Notes: a model not told the origin generated them from the letters alone. 64,000 bases of DNA from G963662675 sp963676845 (GCA_963676845.2 CAXXKK010000028.1:1-64000), one strand, 5' to 3'; numbered from the stretch's first letter, positions 1-9,717 are shown. Program-made: numbers and translations.

Positions 1-86
1 ACATATTCTTCCTGACAGCCCATAAATGAAATACCGACAATCAATGAAAATGCAATAAGTAGTGTTTTAAATTTAATCTCTTTCAT
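1..86 (-). CDS. Lipoprotein, N-terminal fragment (cut by window start)
   Basis: Reading leftward from an ATG at 86, the frame stays open to the window edge. It encodes a short basic N-terminus, a hydrophobic stretch and a Cys at residue 24 preceded by SFMG and followed by QEE. This looks like a lipoprotein signal peptide with a loose lipobox, so the product would be exported and lipid-anchored. Only 28 residues are visible, so family and function cannot be stated. It is transcribed away from the sigma/FecR cassette. Confidence 0.6.
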   Translation of the reverse strand, partial: MKEIKFKTLLIAFSLIVGISFMGCQEEY

Positions 87-117
87 ACATTTGTATTTTA
101 AACATTTCACTCTTAAG

Positions 118-137
118 TTGTTCTAAAACTAGAACAA
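118..137. promoter_or_regulatory. Perfect inverted repeat upstream of the lipoprotein gene
   Basis: TTGTTCTA, AAAC, TAGAACAA: an 8-bp perfect inverted repeat with a 4-nt spacer, 32 bp upstream of the minus-strand lipoprotein start. It could be an operator or a leader hairpin. No U-tract follows it on either strand, so a terminator is unlikely. Confidence 0.4.
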
Positions 138-280
138 ACACACTTTTAGCACCAAGCCACTTTTTAACCAGTTTAATTCCCCGGGGTTTTTGTTTCGATT
201 ACCAAGAATGTAAATCTAACATTCGAGAATAAAACAGATGGTTTTTAAAATCTCCTACCACAAACTTCATTTTTTTTTTC

Positions 281-288
281 TATTCTTG
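281..288 (+). promoter_or_regulatory. Probable -7 promoter element for the sigma/FecR cassette
   Basis: TATTCTTG matches the Bacteroidetes -7 element TAnnTTTG with one mismatch and sits 38 bp upstream of the sigma-factor start. No clear -33 TTTG was seen. Confidence 0.35.
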
Positions 289-326
289 CATAGAAACAAT
301 CTGCGCTTAAATGTAATTGGCTGAAA

Positions 327-857
327 ATGAACAATAAAAAAGATACTGGTAATGTGTGCAAAGAAGAAACGTTTAATCAGATTTTTAAATCTTATGCTAA
401 AGATTTACATGATTTTCTATATTATAAGTTTGGCGAAACCAATAATCCTCAGGACATTGTTCAGGTAGCTTTTGAGAAACTCTGGAAAAATTGCAATAAT
501 GTGAATCCTGAAAAAGCAAAATCCTTCCTTTTTACGGTAGCTAATAATGAAATGCTCAATTCCATTTCCAGAAACAAAACAGTTCTTAATTACAATAAGC
601 AAAATATAAAAAACTACACCCACGAATCTCCTGAATTTTTACTGGAAGAGAAAGAATATCATGCCCCGGTTGAAAAAAGCACTGGAAGAATTAACCAGAA
701 GAACAGCGGGTGACTTTCCTTTTAAATCGGGTTGAAGGGAAAAAACACCAGGAAATAGCAGAAATGCTGGGCATTTCGAGAAAAACTGTAGAGAAAACGC
801 ATATATACAGCTTTAAGGATTTTGCAAGAAAAAGTAGAAATTATAAAGATAAAATGA
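327..857 (+). pseudogene. ECF sigma factor, frameshifted
   Basis: An RNA polymerase ECF sigma factor of the type paired with FecR. Sigma region 2 is read in the first frame (DFLYYKFGETNNPQDIVQVA). The linker LKKALEEL is read in a second frame, region 4 (GKKHQEIAEMLGISRKTVEK) in a third, and the end RIYTALRILQEKVEIIKIK in the first again. Three single-base insertions explain this: in the C run at 664-667, near 697, and in the A run at 794-797. Removing them restores a protein of about 175 residues, normal for the family, ending at the TGA at 855. As sequenced, no functional sigma factor would be made. Either the gene is decaying or the sequence has errors. Confidence 0.8.
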
Positions 858-927
858 AGTTTGTGGTAGGAAGTTTTTTAACTCATCTGTTAAATAATTG
901 AAACAATGAAAAAATGAAGAATACATA

Positions 928-1827
928 TTGAAGTGGTTGAATGGTGAACTTTCTGATTTGGAATTAGAAGAATCCATAGGTACAGATGAATTTGCCAAAA
1001 CCAAACGCTTATCAGAAGCTGTTCAGGCTTACAAAGCTTCTGACTTCAAGGTAGATGAAGAATACCTTAAATTAAAAAATAAACTTCATGCTTCGAAAAA
1101 GAAAGCCTCATTGTATCAAAAAATAAGTCCGGCATTTAAAATTGCAGCAGTAGTTATTGTTGTCTTTTCTATAAGTTACCTGATTTATAATCAAACAAAT
1201 ACCAGCACCCCTGACAATTCAAATTGGATTGTTTCTCAAACAGATGTTTATCTTCCTGATTCATCCTGGGTTGCTTTGAATGCTGATTCGCAGATTAGAT
1301 TTACTAGTGATAATTGGGATGAAGAACGTGAAGTTGAGTTAGAGGGAGAAGCATTTTTTAAGGTAAAAAAAGGCTCTCGCTTCAATGTGAATACAAACCT
1401 TGGAACTGTTACTGTTCTGGGGACAGAGTTTAGTGTAAAAGACAGAAATGAATACTATGAAGTAATTTGTTATTCGGGTTTGGTTCAAGTTGTAACTCAG
1501 GACGAATCGGTGACACTGGAACCTAAATCGGCTTTTCGGATCGTAAATAACAAAAAAGAAAATTATTTAGTCTCGAATAAAATAGAACCAGAATGGATTA
1601 ATGGAGAAAGCAGCTTTAGAAGTGTACCTTTTCATTATGTAATTGAAGAACTCGAAAGGCAATACAACATCACCGTTAAAACCAATGATATTGACCTAAA
1701 TCAATATGTTTCAGTTACTTTCTCCAATCAAAATCTTGAAATTGCGTTGGAGTCAATTACAAATCCTGTAAATTTAGATTACGTAATTGAAGAAAATAAA
1801 AACGTAGTTACCCTTGAAAGCAAATAA
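928..1827 (+). CDS. FecR-family anti-sigma factor (start probably frameshifted)
   Basis: An inner-membrane anti-sigma regulator that relays a signal from the outer-membrane receptor to the ECF sigma factor. Residues 1-65 form the cytoplasmic part, about 70-87 a single transmembrane helix, about 105-200 the FecR domain (GEAFFKVKKGSRF, VLGTEFSV), and about 229-296 a C-terminal DUF4974-like domain. The frame used here starts at a TTG at 928. The more likely start is the ATG at 906: deleting one A from the six-A run at 909-914 gives MKNEEYILKWLNGEL, a typical FecR beginning. It follows the broken sigma gene and overlaps the receptor gene by 14 bp, so the three form one cassette. Confidence 0.85.
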   Translation: MKWLNGELSDLELEESIGTDEFAKTKRLSEAVQAYKASDFKVDEEYLKLKNKLHASKKKASLYQKISPAFKIAAVVIVVFSISYLIYNQTNTSTPDNSNWIVSQTDVYLPDSSWVALNADSQIRFTSDNWDEEREVELEGEAFFKVKKGSRFNVNTNLGTVTVLGTEFSVKDRNEYYEVICYSGLVQVVTQDESVTLEPKSAFRIVNNKKENYLVSNKIEPEWINGESSFRSVPFHYVIEELERQYNITVKTNDIDLNQYVSVTFSNQNLEIALESITNPVNLDYVIEENKNVVTLESK

Positions 1828-4327
1828 GTTCCTGTTTTTCACCTTATTTTTTTTTACAAGCATTAGTGTTCAATCCTTTGCACAAAAGGAATCTGAGCCA
1901 CTCAAATCTTTTCTGCTTAAACTTGAAGATACATTTCAGGTTGTATTTTCATATGCCGATAAAAATATTCAGGGAGTAAATATTGTAACCCCCAGTACCT
2001 TTAATACGCTTGAAGAATATCTTCAGGAAATAGAAAAACAAACCGATCTGGATTTCAGCATAATTGATTCAAGATATATTACAATACAGAAAAAATCAGA
2101 TTACTTAACTGTTTCAGGAATTATTATTGATGCAAATACTAATGAAGCAATTGTTGGAGCCATAATTTATTCGGGGAAGAACTATGTACTAAGTGATGAT
2201 GCCGGGTTCTTTCAGATTACACTAAACAGAGAAGAAAAATCACCTTTGCTTATCAGGCATACCAGCTATTCTCCATTAGAATTGGAGAAAAAGTTCTTGG
2301 AGAATGATCCTGCTATCTATAAGCTTATTCCTAAAAATCAGGTTTTGGAAGAAATTGTAATCAATTATATAGCCAAAGGTATCGATAAGCTGTCTGACGG
2401 ATCTTTTCGTTTAAACCTTCAAAACATAGAGGTTTTACCAGGATTATCAGAACCCGATGTTTTACAAACCGTGCAAGTTTTACCGGGAATTCAAAGCTTA
2501 AACGAATCGGTTGCCAATATTAATACCCGGGGAGGGACAAACGACCAAAGTTTGATTTTGTGGGATGGAGTAAAATTATATCAGCCAGGACATTTTTTTG
2601 GATTGATTTCAGCATTTGATTCCCATTTAATTCATGAAACCAGAATAATAAAAAATGGTGCAAATGCTACTTATGATGAGGGTGTGTCCGGAATAATAGA
2701 TATGCAACAACAGGATTTTCTTATAAGTGATTTTGAAGTTAGCACAGGTATCAATATGATGAGTGGAGATATTGTAATGAAAATTCCTGTAACCCCTAAG
2801 TTATCTCTTATTCTTGGAGGAAGACATTCTATAAATGAATGGGTTAAAACCCCAACTTACAACAGCTATTTCAACAGGGCTTTTGAGAATACCTCAGTCT
2901 TTCTCAATAATGAAAATGGAGAAACACCGATAAATAAGAATGATGCATTTTCGTTTTATGATTTGAGCTTTAAACTTCTATATAACCTAACAGAAAAAGA
3001 TAAGATACGTTTGAGCTTTTTGAATATCGACAATAGCCTTGAGTATGAAGAAAGCGACATTCAAAATGACATATTGCAAAGCAGGACAAGTTCTTTAAGT
3101 CAGTCCAGCATGTTGACTAATTTAAGTTTCACGCATGCATGGAATGAAAACCAGCTTATAGAAATGTCAGCATATTATTCCGGCTATAGTCTGGATGGCA
3201 CAAACCTCTCCTCTTTAGACGATGAGCTTCATTTACAAAAAAATGAAGTTAATGATTGGGGAATGAAACTAGGATTGGCAAACAAGATTAGCTCAAAGCA
3301 TTCCTTATCTGTGGGATATCAGTTTAAAGAAGTAGGTATCAGAAATCTGGATAATATTCGTAATCCGGGGTATTTTCGGGATGTGAAAGATGTACTAAGA
3401 ATTCACGCCCTTTATGCAGAGACAGAAGTCAAAGAACTTTTTGAAAAAATATATTTGAGAACGGGTTTAAGAACCAATTACTTTCCTAAATTCCACAAGT
3501 TCTTATTGGAACCGTCAGTCATCATTAATTATCAGATTAGCAATAACTTTTCGGTTGAAGCAATAGCTGAAAAGAACAGTCAACATACGACACAGCTCAT
3601 CGATTATCAAACAGATTTTCTGGGAGTAGAAAAACGAAGATGGGTTTTGTCAAATAATACGAGTATACCTCTAATTAAAAGTCAGCAATTTTCACTAGGT
3701 CTTCAACATGATCAAAATAACTTGCTGATATCGCTTGAGACATACCGAAAAAATGTTTCCGGTATTATTTCACCCAGTCAGGGTTTTCAAAATCAATTCC
3801 AATCGGCATATTCTATTGGCGAATATAAAACCCATGGAGTGGAATTACTAATCAATAAGCGTTTGAGTCATTCCAATATCTGGGCAAATTATACTTATGC
3901 TGAAAACGACTACTATTTTAAAGACTTTACTCCTTCTGTTTTCCCGAATAATTTTGATGTGAAGCATACAATATCCCTGGGAGGAATATATACCATAAAC
4001 CAGTTTGAACTGTCGGCCGGAATGAACTATAGAACTGGTAGGCCAGAAACGAAACCCATTTCCGGCAATAGTATTCAAGACGGCAGTATTATTTACGAAG
4101 AGCCCAATAGCTCTCGCTTAAAAGACTATTTGAGAATTGATATTTCTGCTGAATATGAATTCAATATCTCAACTATTAATGGAAAATTTGGACTTTCTGT
4201 TTGGAATATCCTAGACAGAAAAAACGATATAAACACTTACTATCATCAAAATGATGGTGAGATAGAACAAATAACACAAAATGCCTTGGGACTAACTCCT
4301 AATATCAGTTTACGCCTGAGCTTCTAA
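1814..4327 (+). CDS. TonB-dependent outer-membrane receptor with STN signalling domain
   Basis: An outer-membrane transporter and signal transducer of the FecA type. It has a signal peptide ending at FAQ (residue 24), an STN domain at about 30-93, a carboxypeptidase-regulatory-like domain at about 97-180, a TonB plug from about 205 (VLQTVQVLPGIQS, INTRGG) and a C-terminal beta-barrel ending in a hydrophobic strand with terminal F. The start is TTG at 1814: the only stop-free extension upstream is two codons, and the signal peptide begins there. It overlaps fecR by 14 bp, implying translational coupling. The STN domain plus FecR and sigma predict substrate-induced transcription of this locus. 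The substrate (siderophore or glycan) cannot be told; no degradative genes are adjacent. Confidence 0.88.
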   Translation: MKANKFLFFTLFFFTSISVQSFAQKESEPLKSFLLKLEDTFQVVFSYADKNIQGVNIVTPSTFNTLEEYLQEIEKQTDLDFSIIDSRYITIQKKSDYLTVSGIIIDANTNEAIVGAIIYSGKNYVLSDDAGFFQITLNREEKSPLLIRHTSYSPLELEKKFLENDPAIYKLIPKNQVLEEIVINYIAKGIDKLSDGSFRLNLQNIEVLPGLSEPDVLQTVQVLPGIQSLNESVANINTRGGTNDQSLILWDGVKLYQPGHFFGLISAFDSHLIHETRIIKNGANATYDEGVSGIIDMQQQDFLISDFEVSTGINMMSGDIVMKIPVTPKLSLILGGRHSINEWVKTPTYNSYFNRAFENTSVFLNNENGETPINKNDAFSFYDLSFKLLYNLTEKDKIRLSFLNIDNSLEYEESDIQNDILQSRTSSLSQSSMLTNLSFTHAWNENQLIEMSAYYSGYSLDGTNLSSLDDELHLQKNEVNDWGMKLGLANKISSKHSLSVGYQFKEVGIRNLDNIRNPGYFRDVKDVLRIHALYAETEVKELFEKIYLRTGLRTNYFPKFHKFLLEPSVIINYQISNNFSVEAIAEKNSQHTTQLIDYQTDFLGVEKRRWVLSNNTSIPLIKSQQFSLGLQHDQNNLLISLETYRKNVSGIISPSQGFQNQFQSAYSIGEYKTHGVELLINKRLSHSNIWANYTYAENDYYFKDFTPSVFPNNFDVKHTISLGGIYTINQFELSAGMNYRTGRPETKPISGNSIQDGSIIYEEPNSSRLKDYLRIDISAEYEFNISTINGKFGLSVWNILDRKNDINTYYHQNDGEIEQITQNALGLTPNISLRLSF

Positions 4328-4413
4328 TTGCTATGGGCTACAATGTAGCGAGAAGCACCAATTACTGTACCAGAATACTTTCTTTGGCATGATTTTAGTT
4401 TCTAAAATTATTG

Positions 4414-4421
4414 TACTTTTG
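4414..4421 (+). promoter_or_regulatory. tmRNA promoter -7 element
   Basis: TACTTTTG matches TAnnTTTG exactly and ends 15 bp before the mature tmRNA 5' end, leaving room for a short leader removed by RNase P. The -33 element is not obvious. Confidence 0.6.
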
Positions 4422-4436
4422 TGTTCCTCAACTACC

Positions 4437-4833
4437 GGGGATGACTGGTTTTGACAGCGGGTAGAAGAGGTATGTAAGCATGCCGAGCATTGTTTGTTGG
4501 CTCGTTAATATCAATGATCAAACTTTTTAATTGGCGAAAATAACTACGCTCTTGCTGCGTAACCGAATCACAGTAGGTTAATGCTTAATCCCGGCACAAG
4601 GTGCCAGGACAAGACACCGCCCGGATGCCATGCCTTGAAGCTATCCGAACCTGCGGTGCAAGTAAATCAAGGTTAGTGGGTTGATTGCTTCGCTTAACCT
4701 GCAAAACTTTAGAAGCTAAGGTAGTGGTCGGTGGCCTTGATCCAGCTACTACACGAAAATTAAGTCGGGGCTAAGCATGTAGAAAGCGTATTGCTTCCTC
4801 GTTTGGACCCGGGTTCGATTCCCGGCATCTCCA
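4437..4833 (+). ncRNA. ssrA: Transfer-messenger RNA (tmRNA)
   Basis: Rescues ribosomes stalled on broken mRNAs and tags the nascent peptide for degradation. The 5' end GGGGATG (4437-4443) pairs with CATCTCC (4826-4832) as the acceptor stem, with discriminator A at 4833. A T-loop (GGTTCGATTCC) precedes it, and the hallmark GACTGGTTTTGACAG lies just inside the 5' end. CCA is not encoded. The tag reading frame is 4533-4562: GGC resume codon, giving GENNYALAA then TAA. This is the type of tag known from Bacteroidetes. Confidence 0.97.
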
Positions 4834-4838
4834 CTCCT

Positions 4839-4871
4839 GCCCTCTGGCGCTTTTGCGAAAGGGGGCTTTTT
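4839..4871 (+). terminator. Rho-independent terminator of tmRNA
   Basis: GCCCTCT and AGGGGGC form a 7-bp stem with one G-U pair. An inner GCG/CGC helix extends it, and TTTTT follows. It begins 6 bp after the tmRNA 3' end. Confidence 0.85.
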
Positions 4872-5165
4872 AATTTCAGCATGCCGAAGGGACTTACTCA
4901 TGAAAATGAATTTTCACAGTTAATAATTCAAACAAAATACTATATAATTATATTTTAAGAATATAAAACAAGAAGTAATTCATGGAAGGTATAATTCTTT
5001 GTATCAAATACCATTCAGCACTTATGAACGTTAAAATGAAATATTTTAAAGCTATTTATTCATTAATAATGAATAGTTGATTAACGAAATAATATCCTAT
5101 AAAGACTCTAAAAGTTGTATCCTTAAAATTATTTGATTGAATATTATAATCTTTGATATCGATTA

Positions 5166-6827
5166 TTAATTAGACTCACTCAAATACAGCTGATTCGTAG
5201 CTTTTAACTGAATTAAATACATGGGTTCCAATGATTGCTGGCGGGTTGCCGGATTCATAAACTGAGGGCTTAGATTGGACATTCCCCGGTGAGTAAAAGG
5301 ATAAATTTTGGCAATGTTTTCCGGGTAGCGCATGCTAATGGTGTCTTTTCCTGCCTCTGTCGTAAATATCCACGATTCTTTTGAACCTGGCTGAAATTCA
5401 TCAATGGAATACAGGCGTTTGGCATTGGTATTCCCATAAAAGAACACCTCGTATTGTTTATAGAGGTAGTTGTAAAGTGAAGCATCACTTGTTGCATTTT
5501 TATTGTATATACGGCTGGCTTTGGTGGATGCCTGATAATTAAATGCTGTTGGAAGAGCAGATCCATTTAAAAATATCATTAGCATCGACATGGTTATCAC
5601 AGATGGCAGAACCAGTTTTAATCGAGTTGATTTCAGGTATATTTGACTCCATACAAATGTTGCTATTGTTATGCCCATTAAAATCCAGTAAATGGCCTTC
5701 ATGGATGGAAACATATAAGTCATAACCAACACTGTAAATCCAATCAGTAAACAAGCGATGACAGATTGCCCCCATAACAGACGGTTCATTGTTTTTTTAT
5801 GAATGGGATCCAGATAGCGGTTAGTCCAATGAGCAGTTATTACCAAAAACATGGGAATTAGCGAAAAAATGTAATGTGGTGCTTTTCCTTTTGCAATGCT
5901 GGCAATAATAAAAAACACCCAAATACCGCCAACGGTGAAGTATTCGCGCTGTGAATATGGTGTTTTAAAGTAACTTTTTATTTCATGAAAGAATGCAAAA
6001 AGTAAGAGGATTGTCCATGGAAGAATAAGGTAAAGCAAAGTATGTAAATAGAAGAAGTAATCGTTATTATTTCCAACATACGAGCCAGTAATTCGACCAA
6101 CATTATTCGTAAAAAAGAAAAATTTAAGTCCTTCAACACCAAACTGATTATAGAGGCCTAAAAAAGCAGGAATGCTAACAACAAATGTAATTGCAATTCC
6201 GAGCAACCATTTAGGGTGGAATAATTCTTTAAAATCACGTTTCAACAGCAAATGAGAACCTAATGCAAAGGCTGGAATAACTGCCCCAATAGGGCCTTTT
6301 GTCATGACAGCAAGCCCTACACCAATAAAGGCAAAAACAAAGTGGGTATTTTTCTTGTACTTCTCATAAGCTGCCAATTGCCAAATAGCAAGCGTTACGT
6401 TTGCCTGAAGAATAAGATCGGTGTGGACATCCATGGTAAACATGAAAAACACCCATGAAGTGGCCAGCATTAAAGCTGCAAGTATTCCTGTTTTTTTATC
6501 GTATAAGGTTTCGCCCAGTTTGTAGGTAAACCAAAATCCGCCAAAACTGTAAAGGATGGGAAATATTTTAAATGACCAATTATGCAATCCGCCCAGCTTG
6601 AATCCCAAAGAAGCCAGCCAAAAAAGCAAAGGTGGTTTTTGATCATAAGCTTCTCCATGTATCTTTAGATTGATCCAATCACCACTTTCTATAATGTGCC
6701 GTGAAATTGCTCCATATTTTCCGGCATCACCTGTTAAGTCTATAAATAATCCTAAATAATAGGCTGTTATAAGAAGAATAATTGTAAATATTATTGCAAA
6801 TATACTAGTTCCCAGACTTTTCATCAT
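5166..6827 (-). CDS. ArnT/PMT-like membrane glycosyltransferase (GT83 type)
   Basis: A polytopic inner-membrane enzyme of the family that moves a sugar from a polyprenyl-phosphate donor to lipid A, another glycolipid or a protein. At 553 residues it has about a dozen hydrophobic segments. The first periplasmic loop carries the acidic motif GDAGKYG (D34) and QKPPLLFW (63-70), both typical of ArnT-like proteins. The C-terminal 130 residues are a soluble periplasmic part. ATG codons lie at 6827 and 6824. A second protein of the same superfamily follows at 7048-8613 and a PAP2 phosphatase lies divergently at 9023, suggesting an envelope-lipid modification cluster. The exact donor and acceptor are not known. 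Confidence 0.8.
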   Translation of the reverse strand: MMKSLGTSIFAIIFTIILLITAYYLGLFIDLTGDAGKYGAISRHIIESGDWINLKIHGEAYDQKPPLLFWLASLGFKLGGLHNWSFKIFPILYSFGGFWFTYKLGETLYDKKTGILAALMLATSWVFFMFTMDVHTDLILQANVTLAIWQLAAYEKYKKNTHFVFAFIGVGLAVMTKGPIGAVIPAFALGSHLLLKRDFKELFHPKWLLGIAITFVVSIPAFLGLYNQFGVEGLKFFFFTNNVGRITGSYVGNNNDYFFYLHTLLYLILPWTILLLFAFFHEIKSYFKTPYSQREYFTVGGIWVFFIIASIAKGKAPHYIFSLIPMFLVITAHWTNRYLDPIHKKTMNRLLWGQSVIACLLIGFTVLVMTYMFPSMKAIYWILMGITIATFVWSQIYLKSTRLKLVLPSVITMSMLMIFLNGSALPTAFNYQASTKASRIYNKNATSDASLYNYLYKQYEVFFYGNTNAKRLYSIDEFQPGSKESWIFTTEAGKDTISMRYPENIAKIYPFTHRGMSNLSPQFMNPATRQQSLEPMYLIQLKATNQLYLSESN

Positions 6828-7047
6828 CTAAAGTATTTAGTGTTTAATTTAGATGAGAAAATTACTTTAATGACTGATTATCAAGGTTTGATAATGGTTA
6901 CTTCATGTTTATGAAAAGATTAAAAAGCCTGGCGTTTTATTAATTAGTTAAGGTTAGAGTTTGATATGATATAGCTCATTTAAGAGTAACTTAATTTAAA
7001 TTTGAGATAGAGTTTAAACAGACTATTTAGCTTAAAAAGCACAGTAT

Positions 7048-8613
7048 TTAAGGCTGTGTTTTTTCTATTAGCACAGTTGTTGATGAATTAAAAATATCTT
7101 TAGCAGAGAATATGATCTTGTATGTTGAGTCAAACTGTATCCCCTCAATTTTATCCTGTGTTGAAATAATTAATCCTTTGGGGTAATTCTGAAAAAAGGA
7201 ATCAAAATCATTTGCTTCAATCTTCCTGATTTCCTTTTTCTGATAGAAAGCATAGGAAGGATTAAACTTTTCAAAATAAGCCAATTCCCTGTTTTGTACC
7301 AATTCTTTACTATTCATAACCGGGTTCATATGATCGATAGCCGGATAAATAAAGACAAAAAATACAATCGATGTAAATATCCCTGACAAAGCCTGAATAA
7401 TCAGGAATTTATCCGCATTTTTTCTGTAAATCCATGCCAGTAGATTTATAAAAGGTAAGATGACCAACCATAATGCAATATTACTTATTGACGCAAACGA
7501 AGTATCATATTTTATAGCAATAAAGCCTGCAATAGGAAGAATAATACTTAGGCCAAATAATGCGAAATATCCGATTTTTAAATGTTTAAATGAATATGCT
7601 TTCCGACTAAAAAATGATGCCATCAATATTGCAAGAAAAGGGTAAGCAGGAACTGTATAATTTATAAGCTTGGTTTGCGAAACAGAAAAGAAAGCAACAA
7701 TAGTAATTCCTGCCACTATATTGAAAAGCAGAAATTGTTCTTTCTTGTTTTTGAAGGCAAAAACGATTGATTGAGGCAGGTATACCGAAAATGGAAACAG
7801 TCCGATAAACACAAATAACAAAGTAAGCAGAAAACTTCCACCATGACCTTCCATGGAACCTGAGAATCGGTCGATATTGTGTTTTAGAAAAAAGCCTTTG
7901 GTCCACTCCCACTCTGTTTCAATACCATTCAAGGTATACCAGGGCAAAACCAATGCTAACACAATTAAGATCCCGGCAAATGGCTTTAATTTCAAGATAG
8001 TTTTCCACTTCAAATTACGTGAGAATATAAGGTATAATAGAAAAATAAGTCCCGGCAAAAGAATAGAAACAGGACCTTTGGACAGTGTTCCCATAGCCAA
8101 TGCAAAATACATATAATAAACCTCGTTTTTGCTTCCATCGTTTAATGCCGAGAAGAATGCAAAATGGCTCCATACCATAAAAAATATAAGGTAAGGATCG
8201 GGAACAGCCAGGTGAAACTGAACCGAAAGATGAACAGAAGCCAGAAGAATAATTACGGTCCAGATTGCCATCTTTGCATCAGTAAATTTTCGCGTGTATA
8301 GAAATGTTATAAGAATAGTGAGTGCTCCGAATATTGCCGAGAAGAAGCGGGCTCCAAAAGGATTTACACCAAAAACAGAATACGACAACATCATGAAAAA
8401 GTAATGCAAAGGTGGTTTGTCAGTCCTGAGCACACCATTAAAAGTAGGCACCAGAAAGTTTTCATTAGTAAACATTTCACGGGCGCAAGTTGCATTTTTT
8501 GCTTCATCAAGAATGTAAATACTTACATCCCAACTATTAAATAAATACAATCCTGTAGCTACCAGAAAAATAATGAGAGGTAAATATTTTTTCTGAATAA
8601 TATTATCTATCAT
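7048..8613 (-). CDS. Second ArnT/PMT-like membrane glycosyltransferase (GT83 type)
   Basis: A 521-residue polytopic protein of the same superfamily as its neighbour. The motif DEAKNA is at 36-41 and DKPPLHYF at 65-72, in the first large periplasmic loop where the catalytic Asp/Glu of ArnT-like enzymes lies. About ten further hydrophobic helices follow, then a soluble C-terminal tail of about 100 residues. It is upstream of the other glycosyltransferase on the same strand with a 220-bp gap, so the two may or may not share a transcript. They are clearly diverged, so this is not a recent duplication. Function is assigned at family level only. Confidence 0.8.
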   Translation of the reverse strand: MIDNIIQKKYLPLIIFLVATGLYLFNSWDVSIYILDEAKNATCAREMFTNENFLVPTFNGVLRTDKPPLHYFFMMLSYSVFGVNPFGARFFSAIFGALTILITFLYTRKFTDAKMAIWTVIILLASVHLSVQFHLAVPDPYLIFFMVWSHFAFFSALNDGSKNEVYYMYFALAMGTLSKGPVSILLPGLIFLLYLIFSRNLKWKTILKLKPFAGILIVLALVLPWYTLNGIETEWEWTKGFFLKHNIDRFSGSMEGHGGSFLLTLLFVFIGLFPFSVYLPQSIVFAFKNKKEQFLLFNIVAGITIVAFFSVSQTKLINYTVPAYPFLAILMASFFSRKAYSFKHLKIGYFALFGLSIILPIAGFIAIKYDTSFASISNIALWLVILPFINLLAWIYRKNADKFLIIQALSGIFTSIVFFVFIYPAIDHMNPVMNSKELVQNRELAYFEKFNPSYAFYQKKEIRKIEANDFDSFFQNYPKGLIISTQDKIEGIQFDSTYKIIFSAKDIFNSSTTVLIEKTQP

Positions 8614-9022
8614 ACAAACTGATTATAGAAAATTGTGATGAATCTAAACATTTTAGCAAATCTCAAAGGATTAAAAACATTACAAATTCATTACAATTAA
8701 AATGTCTTCAATATCTTTTCTGATGCGAACAAGAATGAAATTAACCTTTCTGTTTCCACAAAGAACAATTTGTTTGTTAAGTGTGGAACCTTATGACACA
8801 TATTAGGAATTATCAATTAAAACACAGTATACCAGAGACATAAATCGTTATTAATTAAGAGTACATTTACATCTTAACTTTAATTCAAACTATAATTAAC
8901 AAATTATAATTTGAGATAATAATGATCTTACATATTCATAAAACACTCATAAAACGCTTAGTGATTAAAGAATAAAATTTTGTGCAGACTTTTAAACCTG
9001 TTGAATCTAATGTTATCTGAAA
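8614..9022. other. 409-bp divergent intergenic region
   Basis: AT-rich spacer between the minus-strand glycosyltransferase and the plus-strand PAP2 gene. It should hold both promoters, but no exact TAnnTTTG was found on either strand. I see no RNA gene or ORF in it. Confidence 0.5.
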
Positions 9023-9715
9023 ATGAAACGGATTTTAAATGTCAACAGGTATTTTGTTGTTCCTTATCTGGTATTCCTTTTAATTAGTATTGTAACAATA
9101 ATATTTGTAAGTAAAGCCCAAATCCATATTGAGCTAAACAAACTTAATTCTCCATTCTTAGATCAATTCTTTAAACGGGTTACTCTGCTTGGTAATGGGA
9201 TCTTTTATTTACTATTACTGATCGTTCTGTTATTATATAGCTATCGGTGGTCTATTGCTTTTGTTGCTTCAGTTGCAATTAGCAACCTTATGGTTTTTAT
9301 AGGCAAACAAATTCTTTTTAAAGAAGCACTACGTCCTACTCTATATTTTGAAATTTACGGGAATTACAAGTTGCATCTGGTTGAAGGAGTTAAATTACAC
9401 ACCTTAGACAGTTTCCCTTCTGGTCATGCAACTACTGCATTTACTCTGTTTATTATGCTTGCCTTTGTTGTTCGGAACAATACTCTGAAGTTTCTATGTT
9501 TTGTATTAGCATTGCTCATAGGGTATTCCCGAATCTATTTGTCACAACATTTTTTAGTTGATGTTGTTGCCGGTTCTGTAATTGGAGTTATTAGCGTGCT
9601 GTTGATGTGGTATTTATCTAAAAAATGGGAACTTAGCTGGATGGATAAATCACTTTTGAGCGGCATAAAAACTCCCAAAATTGGTCTGCAACTCAAATGG
9701 GACAGATTATCATGA
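9023..9715 (+). CDS. PAP2-family membrane phosphatase
   Basis: An inner-membrane phosphatase acting on a lipid phosphate (phosphatidic acid, undecaprenyl pyrophosphate or lipid A type). It has 230 residues and about six hydrophobic helices. All three PAP2 motifs are visible: K/RP as K100 and R104-P105, PSGH at 132-135, and SR (169-170) with H176 and D180. The two glycosyltransferases transcribed away from it suggest a role in lipid A or polyprenyl-phosphate metabolism: PAP2 enzymes can dephosphorylate lipid A, and GT83 enzymes can add sugars to it. The substrate is inferred. It ends 2 bp before a bidirectional terminator. Confidence 0.88.
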   Translation: MKRILNVNRYFVVPYLVFLLISIVTIIFVSKAQIHIELNKLNSPFLDQFFKRVTLLGNGIFYLLLLIVLLLYSYRWSIAFVASVAISNLMVFIGKQILFKEALRPTLYFEIYGNYKLHLVEGVKLHTLDSFPSGHATTAFTLFIMLAFVVRNNTLKFLCFVLALLIGYSRIYLSQHFLVDVVAGSVIGVISVLLMWYLSKKWELSWMDKSLLSGIKTPKIGLQLKWDRLS

Positions 9716-9717
9716 AC

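Noticed and set aside
327..901. Programmed ribosomal frameshifting in the sigma gene
   Set aside because: Three separate +1 shifts without slippery sites or downstream structure are implausible; mutation or sequence error is simpler.
4801..4833. A tRNA-like T-arm (GGTTCGATTCC)
   Set aside because: It is the 3' tRNA-like domain of tmRNA, not a separate tRNA gene.
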